From assembly GCF_022605725.1 (NCBI RefSeq), contig NC_065551.1, positions 9,548,001 to 9,612,000 of the forward strand: a DNA stretch of 64,000 bases, in the 5' to 3' direction. How positions within the stretch are numbered: the stretch's first letter is position 1; each line of letters begins with the position of its first letter. The notes beneath the pieces are model-generated. The model ran no database searches. It was not told the origin of the DNA and saw only the letters and a list, made by a program, of their open reading frames with translations. Of this stretch, positions 21,481-32,614 are shown one piece after another. The position numbers and the translations under genes were made by a program. The stretch comes from Anthonomus grandis grandis (taxonomy: Eukaryota > Arthropoda > Insecta > Coleoptera > Curculionidae).

Positions 21481-21989
21481 ACCATTATTCATTTGTACTA
21501 TATCCTTTTTAAAAAAATGCGTTCTTTCTGATTCTGCAATAAAAAATGGTGGTTTCTATTCAAAAAACATATTGATGAAATCATTTTTTTGTTTGGGTCA
21601 CCCTGTATATTTAGTTTCCACGTAAAAAAACCCTAAATTCAATATTAAAATCGATACGTTACTGCGAGTCTTTAAGAAGCAATCAGTAGTTACTGTAGCC
21701 TGTGCTAAAGCAGTTCCTTTTGAAAATGTAGAGAGACAAGGCCCAGGAGTAGACTGTTTGTTTTTTGAGATTGCCTGTTGTTGGTTGGTTCTGTGTTTCT
21801 TTGTTAGTGGTATCTCATGTCATTTTTGGAGGGAACTTCTAGGTAATTTAGTTGTCAATCCAATTCCGCTTTAAAAATAAATTTATCCTTTTTTCGTGTT
21901 TAAAATATTTTGAAAAAACCAAAATTTCATGTGCATTTTAGGATAATATTTTAAGAGCAATGCATTCCTATATTTAGTTTTTATTTTTG

Positions 21990-22870
21990 ACGTTTTGACG
22001 TTCTCGATAAGAAAACATTTTAGTGCGAACCCGATATCGTCGATTAGGAAACCTGAAACTGTTATACGTATACCAAGAGCTACTATTCAAAAAAAAAATA
22101 TATCGTGTATATAAACCTAGTATTCTTCAAGGTTTAAGAGATACAGACTATCCAAGGCGGTTTGTGAGGCAATGCTTTGAAGTACTCAATTTTAGCAGAA
22201 TAATTATTTGGAATGCAAATTGCGGAGTATTTAACAGACATATTCATCATTTTTGGGCTACGGAGAATTTTCATGAAATTACCGAATATAGGCTACAAGT
22301 AAGATTTGGATTTAATGTGTGCTGTGGTATGTATGGTAAGTTAATCAATCAGTTATATTTTAAGATAATTGATATAATTTTTTTTTTACATTTTCATCTT
22401 ATAGGACCATTTATTTATAAACACTAATCGGTTAAAGGTATTTAAATCTTTTGGAAAAACAGATATTACTGGCAGTGAGAGCTCTAGTACCCAGAGAACA
22501 TGTACGGAATGATGTGTGGTTTTAAGAAACACATCATTCCGTACGGGGTGCCCCATACATAATACTCGAGAAATTCAAAATTTAATAAGATAAGTACTAC
22601 AATAAAGGTATGGCCAACCGCGGATCTGTAGATTGGCCAGTTAGATTTTTTCTGAAATACTATATCTTTTGATTTTTTTAGGTATGTTAAAAATGTGCAC
22701 TAGCTTTAAACTCCTGCAACTCTAGAACAATTAAAAGCCAGAGTCCGGAATGTCTTAAATAATATAAATAAAAACACTCTTCGAAAGGTAACTAAAACTG
22801 TTTTAAAACAATATGAAAAATGCATTAATTAATATGGCCGTCATTTTAAACAGTTGCCTTAATATTATAG
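21990..22870 (+). pseudogene. Mariner-like transposase remnant
   Basis: A plus-strand copy of the same broad family as at 16.2 kb, diverged. The open frame 22023-22427 reads DYPRRF, IIIWNANCGVFNRHIHHFWA (first-Asp region, with Asp replaced by Asn) and RFGFNVCCGMYG, and resumes with HLIGPFIYKH after an 18-residue insertion. Downstream in broken frames are NDVWF (22510), a worn GRGSVDWPVR (22620-22650) and LEQLKARVRNVLNN (22720-22765). The normal QQDGAPPH box is disrupted by a hairpin insertion at 22502-22544. Non-functional. Confidence 0.65.
22502..22544. repeat. 16 bp perfect inverted repeat in the transposase remnant
   Basis: The arm gtacggaatgatgtgt (22502-22517) and its exact complement (22529-22544) are separated by 11 bases. 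The right arm replaces codons expected for the QQDGAP box. Confidence 0.95.
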
Positions 22871-25235
22871 TTACAAGCCATTATTGTGTTATTAAGAAAT
22901 TATCTATGTATTAGCACAGAAAAATTAGTAATTATATAATATTATTATGTATAAATAAAAATATAGAACATTAGTTAGGCAGTTAATAGTAATTAACTGT
23001 ACGGCAAAAGGCCTTGTCCCAAAAAATAAATTTTGTAATTTTTTTGACATAAAAATATTTTATTGTATAAAAATTGTCATACATTATTTTAAGGTAAAAA
23101 AAGTTATTTTCGTCTAAGCAAAAAAAAAACAAAATAGAGATGCATTGCTCTTAGCAAGTCCTAATAATGTGTTTCCAGATTTTAAAACTATTTTGAAATC
23201 AAGCCACACTGTATTGCTGGGTATTATTTATGTTAGTTGCCAAACTTTACATATTTTTCTTAAACATAAATATTTTAAAAGTGAAAAATATATTGTGTCA
23301 GGTGTTTTTCAACATCTTTTAATAGTTACTTTACTTAAATATCTTTTTATGTAAAAAAATTTTAGAGAACAATTTTTTAATGGAACTTGAGAATTTTGAC
23401 AATAAAAAATCACAAAATTAATAAAAGTAAAATCTCCATATTTACTTTCATGCTTATTAAAAATCATCTCCGGATACATCAACAAATACACTTCTAACGT
23501 TCTAATGGCACTTTTATCGTATTAATAATAAATTTTAATATTGTTTTGATTTTATTACAGCCTACTGAGGGAATATTAGTTTATTCCAAAAGTTCCAGTT
23601 TTTACAAGAAATAAGTATAACTTGTGTTAACATCGGTAAAAGGAGAATTTTGCAGAAATTTTACAAAAATATAAAATATGGCGCCCATAAAAAAATACAG
23701 AGTTGAAAATAATACAGTTGAAGATAATTGGCAAAAAGCGGCAAGTCATATTAAAAATCAAAAAACGCTATAATGTAACACGAAAAAAGTGGCAATGCAA
23801 AACTGTAAAGTATTTCTTTCAAAATTTTTAATTTTTTTAACGGTATATTGTTAAGGTAAAAAATTCTGAGCTTCGTCCCAATTTAACCATCTTCGTATTT
23901 CTTATAAATTCCGAGATCCCCATGTTAAGGGTCAAATTCTCTATATATTATCAAATTATTATTTTGTGTGTGTGGTTATACTGTCTGTATATGAATTTTT
24001 AGTATAAATTACGCGTTCGATACAATTTTTTCCTACTTTCGAATTGTGAAATGACTTAGCGCATCCTTTAAAGAGCTACAATACTTATTATTGCTGAACT
24101 TCTAAGCATTTGATCAAAGATGTTTTTTTTTAAATCTACCCTTAGCTAATTAAATAAGGTTTATTACATAATAATATGGAGAAAATCTGAAAATAATAGG
24201 TGTTCCCGGATTTAATTAAATAATATTCCTTTGTATTAACCAAATTCCGAGTCTGTATAATGCTCACAATTCGAATGATCCCTTTAAGAAAACAAAAAAT
24301 AATCTCTTTTCTTTATAAACACATCAGCGCTTCATCGCCCAATATTCTACCTGACTAAGGGCCAATATTATAATACTATTTTGACAGATAATTTAAAGTT
24401 AACTTGTGGAATAAAGTCAAGTCACATGTTACAGTTACCTTCAAAATATAGATGTTAACTTTATCAGGTGGATAGAGTAACAGTTAAAGTTCACTTCCTC
24501 TAAAATTAAAGTCTAAAAATCCTGATTTTTGATATATATTCTATCATTAATTTTAAATATAACCCAATACTAAGAATGCTTCTATTCCTCGACATATTGA
24601 TGGCGGTAAAAAAAGAAAATGATCTCCTCGAGACTACCGGACTGTCAGGCATCTGTATGTCATATAAAATGTAATTTTTCATTGTTCTTTAGCTTGTAGA
24701 GGCGTTTTTCGAGAAGCATATCTACGGCCATGCCAAGCCAAAATAAAAACACGAAAAATTCATCTTTTGACAGGAGCACATGGCCCTAATAACGTCGACG
24801 AAGAAGAAGAAATAAGATGTTTATAAAACGGACATTTTATTGCTAAGGGTCACTTGATGCTGATGTTAAAGTTAACTTTTGATAAATATTCATAATACTG
24901 GTTTCTAAATAGTCTTGATTGGTCCTAAATAGTACGTCTCACTTTAACAATCTTAATATTATTTTATAAAAATATGAATTAATGCATTTAATATAATAAA
25001 ATACTTACAACTAAATTAATAATATTAAATATAATATAACAATAGTTAATAACCCTATCCTAACTTAATTAAAACATTCATCCATACTGGTTCCGTGATC
25101 CGCGCCCTCCCACTGTAGTTGTTACAGACGATGGATGTCTACTTCTTTTCATTTTTTTTGCATGTGTATAAATATTTTATTTATTTAGTTTTATTTTTTT
25201 TTGATATTTTGACATCAGTAACCGACTAATGCCCT
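22871..25235. other. Long AT-rich spacer without recognised genes
   Basis: No domain was found on either strand. Open frames at 23145-23354 and 23309-23491 are AT-biased and featureless. Inverted/direct 'gttaacttta' blocks recur near 24400, 24450, 24490 and 24865, possibly marking an old small transposon. A more GC-rich patch at 24600-24800 (with a poly-GA tract 'gacgaagaagaagaaa') has no recognisable product. Confidence 0.35.
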
Positions 25236-25735
25236 TGTGTTATACAGGGTGTCCAGAAAAAGGAGGCCAATCCGCCGGCTACATATAGGGTGAACCAAAA
25301 TAATGCGACTTTTCTAATGCCATTTTTTCAATTGGGCGCTCATTATTCAATCAATATACAGGGCGTCAAAATGAGAAATATAAAATCGTTTTTTTGAAGT
25401 AAGTAAAGTGTTACATAAGATATTAAATTAAAATTTGGAGTGAGGGGGTTTTTGGAATGAGAAATTGAAATCCGTTCACGGATTCGCTTTACCTTGCAGA
25501 GGGCGCCACCTGCGGTATATTGCATGTGTTAAAAATACCAAAACTTTTTTTTACCCCAGTATAATAAAGTTTTAGTAAGATCACATTCTAATTATCCAAT
25601 ATTTTCTTGTAAAAAAAGTATTCTTAGTAAATGTCGGCCTGAGAATCCGTTTATCAGATATCTTAATTTTAAAATCTAGAAATATTTTAACAAGTTAACA
25701 AAATAAACGTAAATATTTTTTTTTAAATTAATGCT
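25236..25735. repeat. Left end of a mariner-like element or nested MITEs
   Basis: Two terminal motifs occur in the same orientation: ttatacagggtgtccagaaa (25240) and tatacagggcgtcaaaatga (25357). The downstream gagggcgccacctgcggta (about 25498-25517) is a motif also seen in MITE-like DNA at about 36085. The transposase remnant begins about 380 bp inside. Confidence 0.45.
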
Positions 25736-25749
25736 AAATTCATTCAAGG

Positions 25750-26592
25750 AATAATGACCCTAAATTATTTGTTCTACGTGACCTCCATTCATTTGTATAC
25801 ACATACGAGCCCTCTTTATTAAAGAAAATCTAGGGCTTTGAAAAATATTTCGTTTCAACCTGATCCTCGTTTAAAATTGGAACCAATTGGAGGTCAGGAG
25901 AACGGGATGGCCACGGAACAGGAGCATCTCAACCCCGACCAATTCAGCGATTAGGAAATACTTAATCTAAAGGTTCCTAAAATTTATAGCAAAATGAGCC
26001 GAAGCACCGTCGAGTTGAAATCAAAGATTTTGTCTTAAACTTAGAGACAAATTATCAAGCAAATTGGGCAATATTTCTTATAGAAACAACAGAAATGAAT
26101 CACCAGTCAAATTACCTGGTAAAATAACAGGTCCTAAAAGAAAGTTATCCACAACACCTGCCCACACATTGACTTTAAAATTTGCTTTATGAATGTGTCT
26201 CAACTACAGCCCTAGGATTCTCTTCAGCCCACATGTGTGCGTTATGGATATTTGTCATACCGTTTCTCGTGAATGTGGCTTCATCAGTAAACAGAATCAC
26301 CCTTATAAAATCCACATTTCTATTATTCATTTTACATAATTATCTACAAAAATCAAGTCTTGCCTCGGGATCGCCGGGTAAATGACCCTGTACTTCTTGA
26401 AGATGAAAGGGGTAAAGTTGACTCCGTAAAATATTATGTGTCTCGGTTTTCCCGATATTTCTCACCCGTTCAGCCAAAATTCTTGCTAGTTGAGAATTGA
26501 CGTGTATATACTGTTTACAATAATATTTAAAACTTACCAAACATCAAAACTATATCGGAAAAGGGTACATTTCTTGGTTTATGAGCCATTAT
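25750..26592 (-). pseudogene. Mariner-like transposase remnant
   Basis: The minus-strand reading starts with MAHKPRNVPFSDIVLMFG (26592), then LARILAERVRNIGKTETH and PFHLQEVQGHLPGDPEARL (26490-26345), VILFTDEATFTRNG (first Asp, about 26300-26260), HNAHMWAEENPRAV (about 26250-26205), and LLGPVILPGNLTGDSF (about 26150-26100). A QLDGASAHFAIN box (second Asp, about 26020) follows, then VFPNRWIGRG (about 25960-25930) and a C-terminal RARMCIQMNGGHVEQII (about 25810-25760). Stops and frameshifts separate the blocks. The order and spacing match the family closely. The right terminal repeat was not found. Confidence 0.7.
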
Positions 26593-26862
26593 GGTTTTAT
26601 AAGTTGTAAGAAAACCCACCAAATAAGAAGTGTTTTCTTACATTTTTTTTTTCATTTTTTGCTAAACTGAGTATTTTGTAAAATAAAGTTAGTAGTTATT
26701 GAAGTAGTTATGACTGAAGTCTTATGGTGTATGTATGGTAAAGCAACGTTAAACTTTTTTTTTAATACATTTTTTTTTTGTATGGTGTTCGATGTTTTTA
26801 GTGCTCTAATAAGTCATTTAAATCATCTGTGCTATTTATCTATGAATCTGAAGATTAAAAGT

Positions 26863-26928
26863 CAATTATACAATTATACAATTCAATTATACAATTATAC
26901 AATTCAATTATCTCAATTATACAATTGA
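26863..26928. repeat. Short tandem repeat of 'caattata' units
   Basis: About 66 bp of 8- and 5-base steps (caattata, caatt) with interruptions. There are no spacers, so it is a minisatellite and not a CRISPR array. Confidence 0.85.
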
Positions 26929-27192
26929 TATTTTCTTATAGCATCTGCGGCTACAACTGCACTGTATCGTGCATTATGCTTTTTAATGCAATGATTTCGT
27001 ATCGATCGTTCTCTAAGACTTTCCACACTTTATACACTTTATCCTCTATATTTTACCCCTGTTTTACAATTGATATCTTTTGTGTATTTTTTAGCGCCTT
27101 TCCATAATACCAAATCGTTTACACTATATTTGGTACTTTCTATATGTTTCATATTGAATTGTTTTTTAATTTTTTGACTCTATAAATTCATT

Positions 27193-27405
27193 TTATGCTT
27201 CTGCAACTTGTTCCCTATTTTGAAGGACTATGTCTTCTTCACCCAAGTTTCCATGGTAATATTTATTAAAACCAAATATTAATGTATATGGTGTATACCC
27301 TGTTCTTTCATTTATAGTATTAATATTTTCTCTGAATTTCTTCCTCGTTTGGAGGAGAATTGCATAATAATTAATAGTTTTAAATAACGCCTCGGACCAC
27401 GGCAA
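27193..27405 (-). pseudogene. Possible gypsy integrase scrap
   Basis: The 70-codon frame contains NINTINERTGYTPYTLIFGF, which resembles the region after the integrase core in Ty3/gypsy Pol (…STGYTPFELLFGR). No other part of the element was found next to it. The neighbour on the right is a different transposase. Confidence 0.4.
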
Positions 27406-27417
27406 GAGGTTTGAAGA

Positions 27418-27920
27418 AATGTCCTACAGGTGCAACCAAGAAGACCGAGTTTTAAGGTTGGTTAGATAGCAAAGACATTCGGTATGAACAGGACATGATA
27501 AAAGCCAAACTTTTAAAGTAAGAATACTCTGATACTTTTTAAGAAGAATCGTGCTTGGGTGTGTGGTTGATGAAGTTGTTTATCAACTGGTCGGACTGTT
27601 TTAAGACTTTCTGCTTACCATTACGAGCTTAATCCGATAGACCTGATATGAACTCAGATATAAAATGAAGTCGGATGAAAAAATACTACATTTAAATTTT
27701 ATAATGTTAAACTTCTATTTGACGAAGCTTTAAATAATGTTACTACTGAGAATTAGAAAAGAGCAATAGTCATGTTCTTGAAGAAGAGAAGCGAATGTGG
27801 ACTATGGATGTAATGATGGAAAATCAATTAGAGCCACGAATTATAAATGCAGACACAGCTGATTTTGAACTTGATTATGAACAATTTTTAAGTAACATAT
27901 TATTAATTGATGCAATATAG
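27418..27920 (+). pseudogene. DDE transposase fragment (LPPYHCELNPI family)
   Basis: A frame-broken remnant of a common insect DDE transposase family. It shows WLDSKDIRYEQDMIKAKLL (about 27463-27520), then YHCELNPIDLI (about 27620-27650, where the catalytic Glu of the usual NPIELI is Asp), a lysine-rich RKNTTFKF-like stretch, and TTEN-W-KRA (about 27740-27770). An acidic tail DFELDYEQFL ends at about 27890. The first catalytic Asp is absent, so only the C-terminal half survives. Confidence 0.6.
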
Positions 27921-28199
27921 TTATACAAATTTAGCTATGAAATTTGATTTATCATAATAAGGTCTTTAAATAAATATAAAGATGTTTATGTGAATTTTTA
28001 TTTCTGGTTCTCTTTGTAATCTATATTAACTACCTGTGTTAAAATAAATAATTCCAAAAGGTAAGTCTTGCTAGGGATTAAACAATTAGTTATTTAAGTT
28101 AGGCCGTATGAAAGGTACCACAAAAAGTTAAGGTTACAGTGATATGTAACAGGGCCTGATTGTTGGAATGTACAGTCTGCTTATCTTAATAGCTTAATT

Positions 28200-29290
28200 T
28201 TATTATGTCCAATATCTCAAAGGCGCCTAAGACAGTCAAAAGAAGAAAGTAATTTAAAAACAGCTCTTTCTTTTACAAATCCGACTTATATATGGGGACG
28301 TGGCAACTAAAGTACAGGTATGTAAGAAATATTTTATATCGCTACATGGATTAACTTGACGTAGGATTGAGACAGTATAGCGTAGTATGCAGATCTCTGG
28401 AAATGCTCCTGTAGATAAAAGGGTTAAACGTCTAAACAGGAAACACAAGTTCAATGACGCTGTGAAAATTTTTATTTTTAAACATAAGTGCAAATCAAGG
28501 CATTATAGCATTTGTAGAAGTATAAAGATGTACGTTACGATGTTACCAGCGGAACTTAATGTGAGAAAATTGCATCAAATATTCAAAGACCTACATCCTA
28601 ACGTGAATGTAAGCTATGATAGTTACCGTCATATATTTTGTACCAAATTCATTTTTTTTCAAATTCAATTTCAAATTTCCTTTGGTTATCCACGCAGTGA
28701 TATCGGCAGTACATACGATAACTTTAATGTTCAAAAAGATACATGTCAAAATGAACTACAAATTAAAAAGCTACCGATAGCACAATAATTACATTTAACC
28801 AAATCCGACGCATTTTATTCCAAAAATAGAAAGGCGCAATTAGAAAGTCGACAAAATCCAGAGATTAAAGTAGTATGCATTGACTATGGAAAAAACTTAT
28901 CTATGCCGAATATTAGTATTAATGACGTATATTAAAGTCGTCAGTAGTCATTATTTTTGTTCATTGTCCATAGATTGTCAGATTCTGCGGTATTGTCTTA
29001 TTCACACTTAAAAAATGTTGGAGAAAAGATGCCAATGAAGTAAGCTCGTTTTTCTTTGACTACACAATCAATAAATTCCCTACTAAGGTTAAACATTTAA
29101 GTGTTTTATGATTTTTTCGCAGGTCAAAATAAGAATTATACGTTTTTAAAATTTTTGCATTACCTTGTTCATTACCATCCTATATACAATTTGAGTCTGT
29201 AACAGTAACATTGCCTATTCGTGAACATTCTTATATGGAGTGCGATAAACATATTGAATGGAAAATTTCGAGCAGAAGTTCCATTCTCCC
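28200..29290 (+). pseudogene. GQNKN-family transposase-like gene, 5' part
   Basis: This is a second, better-preserved copy of the family seen at 1010-1680. In order: VQVCKKYFISLHGLT (about 28314-28360); an open frame 28387-28788 with APVDKRVKRLNRKHKFNDAV, RKLHQIFKDLHPNVNVSYDS and ISFGYPRSDIGSTYD, where two expected Cys are Gly and Tyr; DAFYSKNRKAQLESRQ and CIDYGKNLSMPNI (28809-28915); and FFAGQNKNYTFLKFLHYLVH (about 29113-29170). After a frameshift comes LPIREHSYMECDKHIE (about 29209-29256). The reading is cut at about 29290 by a LINE and resumes at 32290. Function is unknown; it is probably the transposase or a partner protein of an undefined DNA transposon. Confidence 0.6.
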
Positions 29291-29364
29291 CGGGGAGGGC
29301 CGGGGTAGAATAGCCCTCCGGTATGCTCTGCCTGTCGTAAAAGGCGACTAAAAGAGCAACCTTT

Positions 29365-31479
29365 TTGGCGGTAGATGTCTACTTGCATCGCCCGGTTCAA
29401 TACCACCACATAGGACTTAGGCAGCGTGAAGTGGTTCCATGGAACTCACGTTTCGCCGCCATGTCGATGTGTCCGGTTTCCAAAGGGGAAATGGCGCCCT
29501 CACGACCAAAACTTTCTGGAGGTAAACTAGCCACCCATTCGGATCTCCGGGCGGAGGCTGGTCGGGGGGGTTCATCAGGCGGATTTAAAAGCATAAAAAT
29601 CAATTTCTGCAACATCAGAGGCCTAAACACCAATATTAATGCAGTACACCAACACCTGCAATCAAATAAGCCTCACATTCTGACATTGGCAAAAACAACG
29701 GTGAAACCTTCAACAACAAATGTTCACCTCATTTATCCTGGATACAATCTACACACCCGAATGAGACTAAACTTTGGATTGGCAGTATTTGTCAAGAGCG
29801 ATTTGAGTTGCCAGCGGGAGGAAACGCTTGAACCTGCGGACTTCGACGTTATGTGGTTCAAAATAATAGCCAGTGGAGCCACGAAATTTATCTGTTCTAT
29901 CTACAGACCACCAAGCGACACCCAATATAGGCGGCTCTTTTTGAACCTGGTTGATTGCATTAACCAACTGCAAATTGACTACCCAAGCGCAGAAATCATC
30001 GTCATGGGTGATTTTAACGTTCACAATATCAACTGGCTGCGCTTTTGCAACAAGAACGACGATGAAGGACGAGAAGCTGAGCTATTTGCCACCATATGCG
30101 GGCTTACGCAGCTTGTAGAGGAACCTACCAGAATCCCCGACAGAGACGGAGAGTTCGCGAGTCTTCTAGATCTGGTCTTGGCTTCAGACCCTGACTCGTA
30201 CACTGTCTCAGTACAGGCCCCCCTAGGAACATCGGACCACAAATTGATAACAGTCTCTTGCCAGTTAGATGTTAAAACGCAGGATCCTCGGATGCCGCGG
30301 AAGGTATGGCACTATAAATCAGCGGAGTGGAACCATTTTCGGGAATTTTATCGCTCATTACCTTGGAAAGAAGTCTGCTTTAGAACCAATAACATCTCAG
30401 AATGTGCAAACCAAATTACAGAGACGATCTTGGCAGGAATGGAAGCTTATATCCCTTTTTCTACTAAATGCAGATCAAACAACAAGCAATGGTTCAACCT
30501 GAATTGCAAAAAAGCAGTAAAGACTAAAAACGCAGCATATCGCAAATGGCGTCAACATCCTTCCACCGAAAATTGGAGGAACTTTTTAACCTCCAGAAAT
30601 AGCTGCAAGCGAATTATTGATGAATCCAAAGAGAGTCACAACAACAGGATCAAAAACAAACTGCTAAACTGCCCAAATGGAACAAGATCTTTCTGGTCGG
30701 TATCGAAAGCCGTTAGTCAAGGATTTGCTAAGTCGGCCTTGCCACCCCTAACAGCAGATGATGGTTCTATCGCGGTAACAGCAAGGGAAAAAGCCAACTT
30801 ACTGGGTAAACTCTTCGCGTCCAATTCTACTCTTCACTCGCAAGGCAAAACACCGCCATATTTGCCAAGAGTGAATTCATCGATGGGAGAAATTTCGTTT
30901 CCCCAACGAATTATAAATAAAATTCTTAAAAGCGTAGACACCAACAAAGCTTCTGGACCCGATGGAATTCCAGCCCTAGTACTAAAACGTTGTGCAGACA
31001 AATTGACTCCTCCCTTATGTAGACTGTTCACGGCATCGTATAAGCAGGGCTCATTTCCAACAAGCTGGAAAACTGCTCAAGTGCAAGCTATACCTAAAAA
31101 GGGAAAGAAGACGATGCCGTCCAATTACCGCCCGATTGCACTAGTTCCAGTAATATCGAAGATTATGGAGAAAGCAGTCAACCAACAACTGTTAAGATAT
31201 CTGGAATCATCTGGACTAATCAGCGATCATCAATACGGCTTCCGAAAGCTTAGATCCACCGGCGATCTTCTGGCTTACGTCACGCACTTGTGGACGGAGG
31301 CCATGGCGAAGCACGGCGAGTCCCGCTCAGTCGCTCTTGACATTTCCAAGGCATTTGACAGAGTGTGGCATGAGGGACTACTAACCAAGCTCTTTTCAAT
31401 CGGCATACAAAACTCATTATTGAATTGGATCAAAAGTTTTCTTGAACAACTTCTCAGAATCTTAGGCAGCAACAAGTAG
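29365..31479 (+). pseudogene. LINE ORF2: endonuclease and truncated RT (704 codons)
   Basis: The N-terminus is followed by an apurinic-type endonuclease: INFCNIRGLNTN (about residues 78-89), SIYRPPSDT, EIIVMGDFNVHN and APLGTSDHKLI (residues about 175-300). The RT has ASGPDGIPALVLKRC, SNYRPIALVPVISKIMEKAV, DHQYGFRKLRSTGDLL and SVALDISKAFDRVWHEGLL (Asp of motif A). The frame then reaches WIKSFL, and the next segment, containing the second catalytic box (F/YADD), is missing; the sequence jumps to post-palm RT in another frame and stops at 31479. The RT is therefore catalytically dead although the endonuclease frame is clean. The start at 29365 is the first Met; a shorter start at 29461 is possible. 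Confidence 0.8.
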
Positions 31480-32250
31480 CTTCAACCAACAACGATATTA
31501 GAGCAATCTTGGAGTGGGGCGATAACAATCTGGTCAATTTTAACGCTAAAAAAACGCAGGCTGCAGTATTTACGATGAAGACTAACCTTGGTGGCCCGGA
31601 GCTGCTTATGGCAGAGAAAACATTGCCAATGAAATCATCTTTACATCTTCTAGGAGTCGAAGTCACCCACAGTGTGTCCTGGCATGACCACGTTGCAGAG
31701 ATTGCCAGGGCAGCTCCCAAAAACTCGGAGTGCTTTTCAAAACGAAGAAACTGTATATACCAGAACAGCTGCTGACTCTTTATAAGGCTCAAATACGCCC
31801 TTCCCTCGAGTATTGCTTGCATGTCTGGAGCTCTGCACCCAAGCATAGTTTAAATAAAGCTGCTAGATTCTATACAGAAGAGAGCTATTCGTCTTATCGA
31901 CAAACCAGAACTGACAAATAGTCTGGAGCACAGGAGAAAGGTGGCTGATCTCTGTTTATTTTACCGTTATTATCACGGTAAGTGCTCCTCTGAGCTGGCA
32001 GGCCTGATTCCACCCAGGGCTGTTCCGGCAAGAAGAACGCGTCTACCAGTTGCGGCTCATCAACATCGAGTCCACCTGCCTACCCCAAGGACGTCGCTGT
32101 ATTGGGACTCATTCATCTGGAGAACATCTTCTTTGTAGAACGGGCTTCCACCTCACGTATTTCCCGACGCATACAACCTGCAGCGATTCAAGATAAATGC
32201 CCACAAATATCTTCGCGCAAGCACCACTCCAAGAGTGACATAGGACTTTC
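31480..32250 (+). pseudogene. LINE ORF2 C-terminal part, frameshifted
   Basis: Continuation of the LINE after the deletion. It reads LEWGDNNLVNFNAKKTQAAV (31510 on), LHLLGVEVTHSVSWHDHV, then in another frame QLLTLYKAQIRPSLEYCLHV (31756-31815), RRKVADLCLFYRYYHGKCS, and a final NLQRFKINAHKYLR (about 32175-32215). At least three frame changes occur. These are the thumb/connection and C-terminal blocks typical of Jockey-like ORF2 proteins. Confidence 0.7.
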
Positions 32251-32289
32251 CTCTTGTGCTTGTGTTTACCATAAAAAAAAAAAAAGAAG

Positions 32290-32614
32290 ACTGGTTTCGT
32301 CGTATTGAAAATGCTCGAGTGAAACCTGTACTGTTTAAAGTTGAGAAAGCTGACAGATTTTTAATAAAAACTGAAACAACTGTTTTTCAGTAATGTATGT
32401 TAAAAAATGTCTGTTTAAACCAAGACCAATCAATGAGTTAAAGGTGGACAAAAATCATCCCCGAGTATTATTTCACCGAAATCCCTACAATGGTTCATCG
32501 GAATCGTCAGTGATAATACCACCTAAAAGAAAACGAATAATTGAACCTCCTCTTCCCAACGGACAATTTTATCATCCAGCAAGTGCTTACGATGCTAAAC
32601 ATTTTTTACTTTAA
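32290..32614 (+). pseudogene. GQNKN-family gene, 3' part
   Basis: Directly after the LINE A-run the family resumes with DWFRRIENARVKPVLFKVEK (about 32290-32350). The last open frame (32393-32614) has KKCLFKPRPINELKVDKNHP and GQFYHPASAYDAKHFLL before the stop. Joined across the LINE, this matches the known order of the family, so the LINE insertion is the main break. Confidence 0.6.

Larger units (their letters stand above)
16043..21653 (-). mobile_element. Mariner-like element, split by a BEL/Pao insertion
   Basis: Long, imperfect terminal inverted repeats lie at 16043-16167 and 21511-21653. Both contain the motif atatacagggtgac and an inner aaagaacgcatttttt block, in opposite orientation. 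Transposase pieces on the minus strand lie on either side of the BEL element at 17116-20949. Removing that insert leaves about 1.8 kb, a reasonable size for a mariner-like transposon. Confidence 0.65.
29291..32285 (+). mobile_element. APE-type LINE, young insertion
   Basis: A GC-richer unit starts at a structured leader (cggggagggccgggg, 29291) and ends in a 13-base A run (about 32272-32284). It interrupts the GQNKN-family gene, whose reading resumes immediately after the A run. The long open frame and distinct base composition indicate a recent insertion relative to its surroundings. No clear target duplication was identified beyond a possible 'agaag'. Confidence 0.8.

Noticed and set aside
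24600..24800. A possible host exon in a GC-richer patch
   Set aside because: No frame stays open with recognisable protein motifs and no convincing splice pair was found.
26863..26928. Repeated caattata units as a CRISPR-like array
   Set aside because: Units are contiguous with no unique spacers and the genome is eukaryotic; it is a minisatellite.
29291..29340. An HDV-like self-cleaving ribozyme at the LINE 5' end
   Set aside because: The two P1-like strands are separated by only 12 bases, leaving no room for the nested P2/P3 double pseudoknot.
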